A stretch of DNA of 64,000 nucleotides from Arachis hypogaea (lineage: Eukaryota; Streptophyta; Magnoliopsida; Fabales; Fabaceae): positions 71,032,841 to 71,096,840 of the forward strand of contig NC_092048.1 of the NCBI RefSeq assembly GCF_003086295.3. Reading direction: 5' to 3'. The notes under the pieces were generated by a model. The model was not told the DNA's origin. It did no database searches and worked only from the letters and a program-made list of their open reading frames with translations. Below are positions 10,062 through 21,120 of the stretch, piece by piece. Every line of letters starts with the position of its first letter. Within the stretch, counting starts at the first letter, position 1. Position numbers and translations under genes: made by a program.

Positions 10062-11137
10062 GGTGGACCCATTCCTTAATTTCTTTGTTCTTATTTTTCT
10101 GTTTTTCGATTTCTATGCTTTATGTTTTATCTATGTTTGTGTCTTTATTATATGATCATTAGTGTCTAGTGTCTATGTCTTAAAGCTATGAATGTCCTAT
10201 GAATCCTTCACCTTTCTTAAATAAAAAAATTGTTTTCTGAAAAAGAAAAAGAAGTATACGAATTTCGAATTATATCTTGAAAATAATCTAATTATTTTGA
10301 TGTGGTGGCAATACTTTTTATTTTCTGAATGAATGCTTGAACAGTGCATATTTTTGATATTGTTGTTTATGAATGTTAAAATTGTTGGCTCTTGAAAGAA
10401 TAATGAAAAAAGGAGAAATGTTATTGATGATCTGAAAAATCATAAAATTGATTCTTGAAGCAAGAAAAAGCAGTGAAGAACAAAGCTTACGAAAAAAAAA
10501 GGAGAGAAAATGGTGAAAAAATAAAAAAAAAAAAAGAAAAAGTAAGCAAAAAAAGCCAATAGCCCTTTAAACCAAAAGGCAAGGGCAAAAAGGATCCAAG
10601 GCTTTGATCATTAATGGATAGGAGGGCCCAAAGGAATAAAATCCTGGCCTAAGCAGTTAAATCAAGCTGTCCCTAACCATGTGCTTGTGGCGTGAAGGTG
10701 TCAAGTGAAAAGCTTGAAACTGATCGGTTAAAGTCGTGGTCCAAAGAAAAAAGAGTGTGCTTAAGAGCTCTGGGCACCACTAACTGGGGACTCTAGCAAA
10801 GCTGAGTCACAATCTGAAAAGTTTCACCCTGTTATGTGTCTGTGGCATTTATGTATCCGGTGGTAATACTGGAAAACAAAATGCTTAAGGTCACGGCCAA
10901 GACTCATAAAGTAGCTGTGTTCAAGAATAAACATACTGAACTAGGAAAATCAATAACACTATCTGAATTCTGAGTTCCTATAGATTCCAATAATTCTGAA
11001 CTTCAAAGGATAAAGTGAGATGCCAAAAATATTCAGAAGCAAAAAGCCACTAGCCCCGCTCATCTAATTGGAACTGAGCTTCATTGATATTTGAAATTTA
11101 TTGTATTTTCTTTTCTTTTTATCCTATTTTGTTTTTG
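10062..11137 (+). other. 3' untranslated region of element A
   Basis: No gene. It is the plus-strand homologue of 2755-3771 and 33322-34429. It has A-rich tracts (10490-10550) and a GGTGTCAAGTGAAAAGCTTG segment also recognisable in H at 61281-61295 and 63403 onward. Confidence 0.7.
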
Positions 11138-11175
11138 GTTGCTTGGGGACAAGCAACAATTTAAGTTTGGTGTTG
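11138..11175 (+). promoter_or_regulatory. PPT-associated hairpin cassette next to the 3' LTR of A
   Basis: GTTGCTTG/CAAGCAAC is an 8-bp stem with loop GGGA (11138-11157), followed by AATTTAAGTTTGGTGTTG, then the LTR start at 11176. It is identical in form to the copies in F and B. Confidence 0.6.
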
Positions 11176-12459
11176 TGATGAGCGGATAATTTATACCCTT
11201 TTTGGCATTGTTTTTACATAGTTTTTAGTATGTTTTAGCTACTTTTTATTATATTTTTATTAGTTTTTATTCAAAAATAATATTTCTGGACTTTTCTATG
11301 AGTTTGTATGTTTTTCTGTGATTTCAGATATTTTCTGGCTGAAATTGAGGGACCTGAGCAAAAATCTGATTCAGAGGCTGAAAAAAGACTGCGGATGCTG
11401 TTGGATTCTAACACTCCTGCACTCGAAGTGGATTTTCTGGTGCTACAGAAGTGCAATTGGCGCTCTCTCAATTATGTTGAAAAGTAGACATTCTAAGCTT
11501 TCCAGAAATATATAATAGTTCATACTTTGCCTGATATTTGATAGCCCAAACTGGCATTCAAAGCCAGCCTAAAACATTCTGGCGTAAAACGCCAAAACTG
11601 GCACCAGAATTGGAGTTAAACGCCCAAACTGGCACCAAAGCTGGCGTTTAACTCCAAAAATAGCCTAAGCACAAAAAAGATTCAATGCTCAGCCCAAGCA
11701 CACACAAAGTAGGCCCCAGAAGTGGATTTCTGCACTATCTGCACTTAGTTACTCATTTTCTGTTACCCTAGATTACTAATTTAGTATAAAAACTACTTTT
11801 AGAGATTTATTTTAGATCTTTGGATCTTTTGGATCACTTTTGATCTTTAATCATCTTTTGGCACTTTTATGTTACATTTGAGAGGCTGGCCTCACGGCCA
11901 TGCCTAGACCTCTTTTCACTTATATATTTTCTATGGTAGAGTTTCTACACCCCATAGATTAAGGTGTGGAGCTCTGTTGTTCTTCATGAATTAATTCAAG
12001 TACTACTGTTTTTCTTTCAATTCACACCTACTTATTCTCCAAGATATACTCTTGTACTTAATTCAGTTAAGTCAGAATGAAGGGGTGACCCGTGACAATC
12101 ACCTACTATCTTCGTTACTCGCTTAGCCAAGATTCGCGTGCCTGACAACCACAAGCGGTCTACATGATGTTCAACGTAGTCATTGGATGACAGCCAGAGT
12201 ATATTCTCTTGGATATCTAATACACGGACTTAGTCTGTGAGATTAGTATCTTCATGGTATAGGCTAGAACCATTGGCAGCATTCCTGGGATCCGGAAAGT
12301 CTAAACCTTGTCTGTGGTATTCCGAGTAGGATCCGCGAAGGGATGACTGTGATAAGCTTTAAACCTGCGAATGTTGGTTACAGTTACAGTGTGCAAAAGG
12401 ATCAATGGATCCTATTCCGACGTTAGCGGGAACCGACAGATGATTAGCCATGCGATAGC
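11176..12459 (+). repeat. Element A 3' LTR, left part (interrupted by element T)
   Basis: It starts TGATGAGCGGATAATTTATA. The second part is 19956-20395. Together they give a 1724-bp LTR, in line with 1710 bp in F and 1717 bp in B. The last five bases, ATAGC (12455-12459), are the mutated left target duplication of T. Confidence 0.9.
11785..11791 (+). promoter_or_regulatory. TATA box of element A 3' LTR
   Basis: TATAAAA in the same context as at 153-159. Confidence 0.5.
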
Positions 12460-13002
12460 TATTCCGAGGGTTACCTGAAACTGTAGGTCGATCTCGGACG
12501 GGATCCTCAGTGATGGTCGGAACCGATGTGTCCGGCTGGTGAATGGAGGCCGGAGCTGGTACGTCCGATTTGTTTGGACTTGGACGTGCTGCTGATCCTT
12601 TGTCATCGAAGGGTGGGGGGTACCTGCAAGAGACTCCGATGCTTAAGTTAGCATGGGTATTAAACAGGTGTTATGTAGAATCAGAGTATGAGTTATACTT
12701 GGGTGCTCTAGTGTATTTATAATAGTGAGATGTGACCTTTTTGATAAGATAAGTTAGTTATCTTATCTTATCTTTATCTTTGAGTTGAGGTCAGCGTATC
12801 TTTCAACGGAACCGCCTTCATCTCTATGGGCTTAGGCCGCCTTAGGATTCGGGTCGTGCTCCTCTATTTAGGCCCTTAATTGGGCTCTTCTGTCGATTTG
12901 GCCGAGCTCTTTGAGAAGAGGTCGGATAGTCTGACCTGAAGAGGTTTGGTCGCTTTTTCTCGAATCGTCCCAGGTCGGATAGCTCGACCCAGGGTATGAA
13001 CA
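12460..13002 (-). repeat. Element T 3' LTR (543 bp)
   Basis: On the minus strand it begins TGTTCATACC and ends CCTCGGAATA; the final CA has become TA here. GTATTTATA at 12713-12721 is a minus-strand TATAAATAC promoter box. ATCTTATCTTATCTT repeats lie at 12760-12780. Confidence 0.92.
12713..12721 (-). promoter_or_regulatory. TATA box, element T 3' LTR
   Basis: The minus strand reads TATAAATAC. The twin in the other LTR is 19661-19669. Confidence 0.5.
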
Positions 13003-13014
13003 GTGCCCCTTCTT
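13003..13014 (-). other. Polypurine tract of element T
   Basis: The minus strand reads AAGAAGGGGCAC directly before the 3' LTR, a typical PPT. Confidence 0.8.
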
Positions 13015-14018
13015 GAGCTCGATCTTCTTTTTGAGGTCGAGTCCTTGACTTCGGTCCTTCTTAAAGTCGAACTCAAGCATTTGTCGATTCTTTTCTTTGT
13101 AAAGTGTCTTTTTTTGAATGTAGAACGTTTTCCTCTAAAAGCGCGCATTTTTGTATTAGTGCTTTTTTGGGAACGCAAGCGGTTTTAATATCCGTATTTA
13201 ATTGGCATTAATTTGCCCTTCATTCTCTATTGGCTTTTATTTTGAATTTCGCGATCAAAAATGGTTTCTCTTCTTTATTTCTTCTTCATAACTTCTCCCT
13301 TTGCTCTCTCGTTTTCTGTTTCTCTCATCTGCTCTCTGTCTTTCGCTTGCGCTTCTGCTTTTGTCGCTCGGCATTTTTCAGGGCAGCCTTTATCTCTGCG
13401 CTTCTACTCTTCCTCGAAGCTTCTTCCGTCTCCAGGTTGGTCCCCTTTCATATTTTCCTCCTTGTTTTTGACTTTGCGATGGGATTTTCCTTTTGATCTT
13501 CTTTTTGGAGAAAGTTTGGATCTTTCTGTTTTTTATCATGCTTGACTTGTTGCATGCTCTGAAATTTCTTTGCTTTTTGGTGCGAATCTTTTTCTTGTTG
13601 CTTGAATCTTTTTTCTTTTGCATGTTGCCGCCGTTTCTGTTTGTGCCTTGGCTGATGATTTTTTGCTTGATTTCAAAAGAAAGTTTGCGCCTTTGCTGCT
13701 TGGCCTTTTTTGACATTTCTGATATACTGTAGAAGTAGTGTTTTTTGCTGGTAAACTGTAGAAGTGTGGTCCTTTTGCGTTTTTGCTTCCTTTGTTTTCT
13801 TTCTGGGTTTTATTTTGATGAGTGCTGGGATGTAGGCCGTAGAAATAACTTGAAAACCTTGCTTGTTTACTGCCTCCAAGGGATACCCCAAGACCTTTGT
13901 CTTGAGTCTTGGGGTTTTCCCTTTTTGTTTATCCGCCCGTCGAGATGTTTTGCCCTCTGTCCGAGATGTTTTTGAGTAATCCATTCTTCTTTTCTTTTTG
14001 TAGGATTTAGTTGACCTC
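13015..14018 (+). other. Presumed promoter, 5' UTR and first intron of the antisense gene of T
   Basis: No coding region I can support. The plus strand is strongly T-rich (13240-13740). A possible donor CCAG/GTTGG near 13435 and an acceptor TTTTTGTAG ending at 14003 suggest a leader intron before the ATG at 14019. This is inferred from sequence pattern only. Confidence 0.4.
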
Positions 14019-15838
14019 ATGTCTTCCCGAAATAACGTTGTCGAAATGCCTTCCCAGGTTCCCGCAGGTATGGCTGATTGGGTGGACTCCATGGTTCTTA
14101 TGTGTGTCTCGCTGGTTAATTCTGAATTTTGTACTCAGCTTAGGCAGTTTTACAGTGTCTGTAGTAATTCTGGTGATGAGAAGAACTATGAACTTGTCCC
14201 TCCCTCTTCTGACGAGAGAGTCTGCTTTTTGACTCGAGTTGTTGATGGTCGCCCTTTCTTTTATGCTTATGATTTTTTCTTTGGTCAGCTGGGTATCACC
14301 CTTCCTTTTACCAAATTCGAAACCGACCTGTTATGGTCTTGTAATGTTGCCCCTTCTCAACTTCACCCCAATTCCTGGGGTTTTATTAAAATTTTCCAAT
14401 TGCTGTGCAATGGTTTTGGAATTCCTGTTTTCCAATCTCTCTTTTTCTATCTGTTTGTCTTGACTAAGCCCGGTGTGGTAAAAAAGAAGTCGGTCTGGGT
14501 CTCCTTTCGTTCTACCCAGGGGAAAAAGGTTTTTTCCATGTTTGACGAGTCGTTCTGTGATTTTAAAAACTACTTTTTCAAGGTCCGAGTTGTTGAAGGA
14601 ACTCGGCCCTTTTTTCTAGATGAGAATGACGAACCTGCTTTTTCCTTGGAATGGCAAAAAAATGTGAGGGTCTCCAGGTATTCATGGGAAATGTTGGATG
14701 AGGCTGAGCGAGCCTTTGTGACTATCTTGGAAGAACGCTGGGGTCAACCTCCCCATCTTGATACAAAGAAATTTCTAACCAATCCTACTCTTCTTCAAAC
14801 TGAACTGGGTATCTTGTGTTTCTTTTATTATTTTGTTTATGTTGCTTGTAGCTGTCCTTTCTGACTTATCCGACTTGTAGCTGAGTTTTCTGTTTTGTTT
14901 GCAGAGGCAATGAAGAATAATGAATCCATGAAAGCTTATAAGAGGGCGCAGAGGGAGACTGCTGCCAGAAATGCTGCTGCCCAGGCGGCTGGGGAGGGAT
15001 CTTCCCAAGTGCACGAGAAGCCATCGGTGCAGAGTTCCGCCGGGGTGAAGAAGGTGATCCCTACACCCTGAGTTCGTTTGGTAGATCCTCACGTCACCTC
15101 TGCTGCTCCTTCTGTTGCTCCTCCCAATAAAAAACAAAAGATTGCTGAGCCCTTTGACCTCGATGCTCCTGATTTTAATGCTATTGAATTCGTGGATCAA
15201 CAAATTGGTCCTTATGGCACTCTCTCCATGGACGATGTGTCCATCCTCCATCACTTGGAATTCATGGCCCGAAATCATGTGAAGATGGCGTACATGTCGG
15301 CTGCCATATACCAGACTGCTCAGAATCTCCCTCTCCACGCTACTAAAGCGTTTATAGAGGAGGCGAAACAGGAGTTTGATCGGATGAAAGAGCTAAAGGA
15401 GGAGCTTGAGACGAAGGTAGTCAAGCTGGAGAAGGACTTTCATCTTATCGGGAAGTGATGCGCCTGAGGGGGAGCTTGACAGTGTTCGGGAGGATTATGC
15501 AGAGCTCCAAAGTCATCTCGTTGGCAACGTGACTGCTGCTTATGAGAACTTGAGGGAGCAAGTTCAGGTCATTGCTCCCGAGGCCGACCTCACCCTTTTT
15601 AGCCTGGATAATATTGTCAGGGATGGCAAGATTGTCCCGAATGATGAGGGTGATGATGATGATGTCGTTCCTCCTGTGTCTTCTACCAAAGTGCCGACCA
15701 CTTCGGTTCCTCCCGCTGTGCCCGACCCGGATTGCCAGATCCTGAATCGGGAGGATGGAACTGTGGATGCTGTGCCGATCCAGACTCGCCCTCCTTCTCC
15801 TTGTCCTGATGCTGCCAAGAAGGCTCCTGATGCTTGTT
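14019..15838 (+). pseudogene. Antisense accessory ORF of a Tat-type element ('putative gypsy type transposon' family), spliced, broken
   Basis: It runs opposite to gag. Exon 1 (14019-14808) encodes about 263 residues including APSQLHPNSWGFIKIF, the hallmark I remember for the Pfam 'putative gypsy type transposon' family (Transposase_28). A GT donor at 14809 and TTTGCAG acceptor ending at 14904 keep the frame (GAG across the junction). The second exon has an Ala-rich part, then TGA at 15069-15071 (probably CGA in the ancestor), a Lys/Glu coiled-coil segment (about 15355-15445), a frameshift near 15458, and an acidic Ser/Pro-rich end to TGA at 15838. The molecular function of this family is unknown. 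Without splicing, exon 1 reads through to 14864. Confidence 0.65.
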
Positions 15839-16189
15839 GATCTTTCTTAAAATTTGTGTAGTTGGCCCGGCTTGTGGGCTTTTTTAGAACTCTTTTATTT
15901 ATTTGCTGATACTTCTTAGTTGCTTATCTAGCAACTTTTATTTTGAAAAACAAACAATAGCTCGCTATCTTTTTTATAGTAGTTTTTGGTGGCCTTTCGA
16001 GGCCTTATAACTCTGTAAAAAGTAGTTTTTTGACTAGGCATCTTTTCTGTTTTCTGCTGATGTCGAAATCTTGCGGCTCGATCTCCTTGGGTTGTTTTTG
16101 TTATGTTATTTGTAGCTTGAATCCTTTGAGGTCGTGGTTGTGGGGGTCCAACTTGTTTCTTTGGTTTTCTTTGCTTTGTATGCTTTCTT
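15839..16189. other. Non-coding stretch after the antisense gene of T
   Basis: No gene is seen. It is T-rich on the plus strand and lies between the converging ends of the antisense gene and the pol 3' UTR, so it may hold both polyadenylation regions. Confidence 0.4.
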
Positions 16190-16900
16190 AACGTTGGTCT
16201 CCTTCTAAGCTATTCTCGTAATCCTGTGTCTTGGACCTTTGCTAGGTCTCCTTCAGGGATTACTTTTATAACTTTCCAGTTGTAGGAGTCCGACTTCGTT
16301 AGGTCGGTCTCCTTTAAGTTATTTGTAGTCCTCTTTCTTGGATCTTTGTCAGATCTCTTTCAGGGACTACTTTGATAACTTTTAAGTAGTAGAAGTCCGA
16401 CTTGGTTATACCGGTCTCCTTTAAGTCATTTTTTGTAGTCCTTTTTCTTAGATCTTTGTCAGATCTCTTTTAGGGACTATTTTGATAACTTTTAAGTAGT
16501 AGGAGTCCGACTTGGTTATATCGGTCTCTTTTAAGTTATTTTTGTAATCCTCTTTCTTGGACCTTTGTCAGGTCTCTTTCAGGGATTACTTTTATAACTT
16601 GTTAGTGGTAGGAGTCCGACTTCGTTATATCGGTCTCCTTTAAGTTATTTTTGTAATCCTCTTTCTTGGACCTTTGTAAGGTCTCTTTCAGGGATTACTT
16701 TTATAACTTTTCATTTTGGGCTGACTTTCTCATGTCGAGCCCTTCTAAGTTAAAGTAATCCTCTTTAATAGGGTTGGCCAGATCTCTTTCCAGGGTTTAC
16801 TTATAACTTGGGTTGACTTGGTCCGACTTCTCAACGTCGGCCAGTCTTTAAGTTATTATTTTAGCAATCCGTAAGACCTCGTCAGGTTCTTTTTTAGATC
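16190..16900. repeat. Tandem repeat, ~107-113 bp unit, about 6-7 copies, 3' UTR of element T
   Basis: The recurring unit contains GTAATCCTCTTTCTTGGACC, then TTGTCAGGTCTCTTTCAGGG, then ATAACTT and AGGAGTCCGACT. Copies drift towards the right end. Tandem arrays between the integrase end and the 3' LTR are known for Tat/Ogre elements and have been linked to the birth of satellites. Confidence 0.85.
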
Positions 16901-17261
16901 ACTTTCGATAACTTCTTACATTATTCTGTGTTCATCTTTGCCGATTTGTAGAAAGTGGTTGTCGTCTCTAGATCGTCCTTTGGGTGAATCGCGTTTTCAC
17001 CTTTATCGGACGGTTGGCTTTATCATGATCGTGCAGTGAAATTGTTTTTCACTTTCTGCCGATCTGTTGCTCTATAATCGGATGATGAATGCTTCAGATT
17101 AATGCGTCTTGAAATCTTTGTAGAATATCTAAAATATATTTTATTTAAAGAAAAAATGCAAATATATACATATGGGATTTGTCTGAGTTTCAACTTGGTG
17201 CCTCATTAAAAAACCTTTTCAGGAAAAAGAGTGCATCCAATGATGAGATCTTTTATCTTTT
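16901..17261 (-). other. 3' UTR of element T proximal to integrase
   Basis: No gene. It includes A/T-rich sequence near 17100-17170, and TGGTGCCTCATTAAAAAACC, which resembles the common post-integrase segment of this clade. Confidence 0.5.
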
Positions 17262-17470
17262 CTAACTGTAGTACCTTCTGAGGTTGCAGGCGTGCCATGA
17301 CCTGGGAAGCTCTCGTCCATCGAGTTCAGACAGTCTGTAGTAGCCTTTTCCAAGTACTTCTACAACTCGGTAGGGTCCTTTCCAGTTTGCTGCCAGCTTT
17401 CCCTCTCCTGGTCAAGTTGTTCCGATATCATTTCGGATTAGGATGAGATCATTTTCTACAAAACTTCTCG
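17262..17470 (-). pseudogene. Integrase C-terminal tail, element T
   Basis: The minus-strand reading after an upstream frame change gives ENDLILIRNDIG, a stop, then KLAANWKGPYRVVEVLGKGY and SWHACNLRRYYS followed by TAG at 17264-17262. NWxGPYxVxEVLGxGxYxL and WHxxNLRRYY are the standard end of Tat-clade integrases. It is fused directly to the protease tail (ELGGVQ), so RT, RNase H and the zinc-finger and catalytic parts of integrase have been deleted. Confidence 0.8.
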
Positions 17471-19366
17471 TCGTTGAACTCCACCCAACTCGATTACGTG
17501 GAACTCTTCTCCTTTGCCTCTGAGGTTTAGGCTTTCGTTATAACAGCGACGTGCCATCTTTTGGTCAGCTTTTATCATGGCTATCCCTTTTGGCGTTGGG
17601 AACTTCATACATAGGTGTGAGGTCGAGACTATTACGCCGAGTTGGTTGAGTGTTGTCCGACCTATGAGAGCATTGTAAGCTGAACTTACATTGACTACGA
17701 TGTATTCTATTTTGAGGGTCCTGGATTGGTCTCCTTTTTCGAAGGTTGTATGTAGTGATATATATCCTAGTGGTCGAACCGGGGTATCTCCTAACCCGAA
17801 CAGACTGTTTGGATATGCCTTAAGTTCTTTTTCTTCTAAGCCAAGTTTATCAAAGGCTGTCTTGAATAATATGTCGGCAGAACTCCCTTGGTCTATTAAG
17901 GTGCAGTGTAGGTTGGCGTTTGCCAATATGCTGGTGATGACCATGGGATCGTCGTGTCCTGTGATGATGCCGGACGCGTCCTCCTTAGTGAATGTTATCG
18001 CTGGGATGTCGAGTGCTTCCTCCTCTCATTCGACATGACATACTTCTTTGAGATACCTTTTGCGGGAAGATTTGGAGATCCCTCCTGCTGCGAATCCGCC
18101 ATATATCATGTGGACTTGTCTTTCTGGTGTTCGAGGTGATCGTTCTGCTTGTTCGGTATCTTCATCTCTTCGTCTTTTTCTTTGATCATCATCTCGGGTG
18201 GCCAGGAATCGATCTAATTTTCCTTCCCTCACCAATTTTTCTATGATATTTTTTAAGTCGAAGCATTCGTTGGTGGCGTGTCCTCTGACCCGATGATATT
18301 CACAATATTCCTTCCGATTTCCTCCTCCTCTTTTTCCTTTGAGGGGCCGTGCTGGGGGAATCTTTTCTGTATGGCAGACCTCTTTGTATATTTTGACTAG
18401 GGATGCTCTGAGGGGAGTATAATTATGGTATTTTTTAATTTTCTCCCCTTGTCGGTCTTCTTTCTTTTTGTTTTTATCTCGGTAGGGGTTCCCAGATTTT
18501 GAGGTTTCTCCTAATCGAGCGTTTTCTTCCATGTTGATGTATTTTTCTGCTCGCTCCTGTACTTTGTCTAATGAGGTAGGGTACTTCTTTGATATAGATT
18601 GGCTAAATGGCCCCTCTAGTAGGCCATTGATGAGTCCCATGATGGTGGCCTCTGTTGGTAAGCTTTGTATGTCCATGCATGTTTTGTTGAATCTTTCCAT
18701 GTAGTTGCGGAGGCTCTCCTGATCCCCTTGCTTGATCCCCAGTAGAATGGGGGCGTGCTTGGCTTTATCTTTCTGGATGGAGAATCTGGCCAGGAACTTT
18801 TTGGCCAGGTCGTCGAAGGTTGGGATGGACTTTGGAGGTAAGTTGTCGAACCATCGGATTGCTGTCTTTGTGAGAGTTGTTGGGAAAGCTTTCCAGCGAA
18901 CGGCATCTGAGGCGTCGGTAAGGTACATTCTGCTTCTGAAATTGCTGAGATGGTGGTTGGGATCTGTGGTGCCATCATATAAAGTCATATCTGGGAGTTT
19001 GAAGTCCTTTGGGATTTTGGTTTTCATGATCTCTCTGGTGAATGGATCCTGTTCTTTACATGAGCTTTCCTCAGGAGTGATCCGAGGGGCCTTCGATTTG
19101 AGATCGGCTTCCACTTGCTGTAATTTTTCTTCCAATTCTCGATGTCGCCGTATCTCTCTTTGTAGATCCTTCCCGATTTCTCGTTTTTGTTGGGTTTCTT
19201 TTTCAAGCTGCTTCAAGCGATCTTGAAGTACTTCTATTGCCCCCGGGTTTGCTGGATTTTTGTCTCCGTTGGATTCCGGGGTGTCTTTTAGTGGGGTGTC
19301 CGCATTTTTGTGCAGCGTTCTATTTTCTAGATCTGAATCATGATCGTTGTCATGGTTGTCCGCCAT
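17471..19366 (-). pseudogene. Tat-type gag-protease polyprotein, element T
   Basis: ATG at 19366. Gag has a charged coiled-coil N-terminal part (about residues 40-90, EKETQQKREIGKDLQREI), the gag core (about 125-285: LPDMTLYDGTTDPNHHL, RWFDNLPPKSIPTFDDL, ESLRNYMERFNKTC) and a zinc-knuckle-like C-x2-H-x4-H-x4-C in CEYHRVRGHATNEC. A TGA at 18028-18026 breaks the frame. Protease follows in the same frame (LIDQGSSADILF with catalytic Asp near 17880; ALIGRTTLNQL as the second motif) and runs into the deletion junction with integrase. Apart from that single stop, it is well preserved. It would assemble particles and mature Gag. Confidence 0.85.
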
Positions 19367-19389
19367 GGTGTTGGGATGACTTCCAGGTT

Positions 19390-19406
19390 CCCCGGCAACG
19401 ACGCCA
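19390..19406 (-). other. Primer binding site, element T
   Basis: The plus strand reads CCCCGGCAACGACGCCA, one mismatch from the tRNA-Asp(GUC) 3' end. One base separates it from the LTR. Confidence 0.85.
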
Positions 19407-19407
19407 A

Positions 19408-19950
19408 TGTTCCGAGGGTTACCTGAAACTGTAGGTCGATCTCGGACGGGATCCTCAGTGATGGTCGAAACCGATGTGTCTGGCTGGTGAATGGAGGTCG
19501 GAGCTGGTACGTCCGATTTGTTTAGACTTGGACGTGCTGCTGATCCTCTGTCACCGAAGGGTGGGGGGTACCTGCAAGAGACTCCGATGCTTAAGTTAGC
19601 ATGGATATTAAACAGGTGTTATGTAGAATCAGAGTATGAGTTATACCTGGGTGCTCCAGTGTATTTATAATGGTGAGATGTGACCTTTTTGATAAGATAA
19701 GTTAGTTATCTTATCTTATCTTTATCTTTGAGTTGAGGTCAGCGTATCTTTCAACGGAACCGCCTTCATCTCTATGGGCTTAGGCCGCCTTAGGATTCGG
19801 GTCGTGCTCCTCTGTTTGGGCCCTTAATTGGATTCTTCTGTCGATTTGGCCGAGCTCTTTGAGAAGAGGTCGGATAGTCTAACCTGAAGAGGTTTGGTCG
19901 CTTTTTCTCGAATCATCCCAGGTCGGATAGCTCGACCCAGGGTATGAACA
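19408..19950 (-). repeat. Element T 5' LTR (543 bp)
   Basis: It pairs with 12460-13002. Here both ends are intact (TG..CA). TATA box at 19661-19669. Confidence 0.92.
19661..19669 (-). promoter_or_regulatory. TATA box, element T 5' LTR
   Basis: The minus strand reads TATAAATAC. This LTR would drive gag-protease transcription. Confidence 0.55.
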
Positions 19951-19955
19951 GTAGC

Positions 19956-20395
19956 TGTGCCTGGTATTTTTCATCTGAGACGAGAAATCCGATAGTTGAT
20001 CAACCATGCGGAAACCGTAGAGGACCATTTTCACTGAGAGGATGTTACAGCTTGACATGGAAGGGAGCACACATGGTTGGAAGGAGGCAATAGGAAAGCA
20101 GAGGTTCATAAGCAACAAAGCATCTCCAGACGCTTATCTAAAATTCCCACCAATGAATTACATAAGTAACTTTATCTTATTTTATGTTTTATTTGTCTTT
20201 TAATTATTAAAACCTCATAACCATTTGAATCCGCCTGACTGAGATTTACAAGGATGACCATAGCTTACTTCAAGCCGACAATCTCCGTGGGATCGACCCT
20301 TACTCACGTAAGGTTTAATACTTGGACGACCCAGTGCACTTGCTGGTTAGTTGCACCAGAGTGGTGAAAAGTGTGAATCACAATTCTGTGCACCA
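19956..20395 (+). repeat. Element A 3' LTR, right part
   Basis: It resumes after the right target duplication of T (19951-19955) and ends CTGTGCACCA. It contains the conserved U5 block (GTGGGATCGACCCTTACTCA at about 20289). The flank AAGCA (20396-20400) would be the right target duplication of A; the left one lies outside the window. Confidence 0.9.
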
Positions 20396-21120
20396 AAGCA
20401 CTAGGCTTGAGATATTGAGACTGATCACCTCGATATCGATTGTTTAGTGTATACATGACCCCAAATGATAACTCACGGATGAGGTCAATCACGTTCACGG
20501 AGGGATAGTGAGGATGACTAACCTAGACAACGCATTACAAGCTCAACGTGTTCCAAAATGCCAGTTCGGAGAGTTTGCGGCATATCAGTTGATGGGTAAG
20601 GTTCAGCACTGGTGGCAGGGGAAGTACCAATTGATGCTTTTGTGGTTTTTAATTATGATTTTCAAGTTCTAACCAGTATGGCCTTGAACCTTGATGAAAA
20701 AGTTTTAAAGCTTAAAATAATTTTGAAATTTGGTTTGAAATGTAAGATATGATTTGAGGATTTTAATGAACTCAGGAAAAATCATGATTTAAAGTAATTG
20801 ACTTAAGAATTAATGATTTACGAGTAAACGATTTTGAGTCTTTTGAAAAAGTTTTGACATTCAAAAGTTTAGATTGAACTTGTTTTGAAGGTTTTGGAAA
20901 ATGTTACAAAATCGGTATTTGGTTTAAGGAAAAATTTTGGGTTCCTAGTGACGAATAATCAGAGTGACGCAGCGGAAGGCGCGAGGGAACATCGATACGG
21001 TAGAACTATAAAGGATGAGACACTTTGATGACTTGATTAGGTTGACGATGTTGGTATTAGGACGCTTCGTGGAGGATATATCACGGGATTCGAATTTTGG
21101 TGACAAAATTCCTATTTAAG
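20396..21120 (+). pseudogene. Decayed chromovirus-like (Tekay/del-type) internal fragment
   Basis: A short open stretch from 20514 to 20672 reads FGEFAAYQLMGKVQHWWQGK, which fits the gag core of del/Tekay chromoviruses. Upstream DNA has short stretches of the same gag. After 20670 the sequence is A/T-rich and non-coding until 20940-21110, where GATTCGAATTTTGGTGACAA and a purine run (AAGAGGGGAT, 21119-21128) look like the end of pol and a PPT. Most of gag and all of pol are gone. Confidence 0.5.

Larger units (their letters stand above)
12460..19950 (-). mobile_element. Element T: Tat/Ogre-type LTR retrotransposon, pol mostly deleted, with antisense gene
   Basis: The two 543-bp LTRs are 12460-13002 and 19408-19950. 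The target duplication is ATAGC (12455-12459) and GTAGC (19951-19955); the undisturbed site GGTAGCTGTGCC is seen at 829-840. Minus-strand order: PBS 19406-19390, gag-protease (19366-17471), integrase C-terminal tail (17470-17262), tandem-repeat 3' UTR, antisense gene, PPT 13014-13003. RT, RNase H and most of integrase are missing. Counting by eye, the LTRs differ at about 17 of 543 sites, all transitions, so the insertion is fairly young. Confidence 0.92.

Noticed and set aside
13230..13732. Phe/Leu-rich membrane-like frames at the left of element T
   Set aside because: T-rich DNA gives Phe/Leu/Ser in any frame; more likely 5' UTR or intron of the antisense gene.
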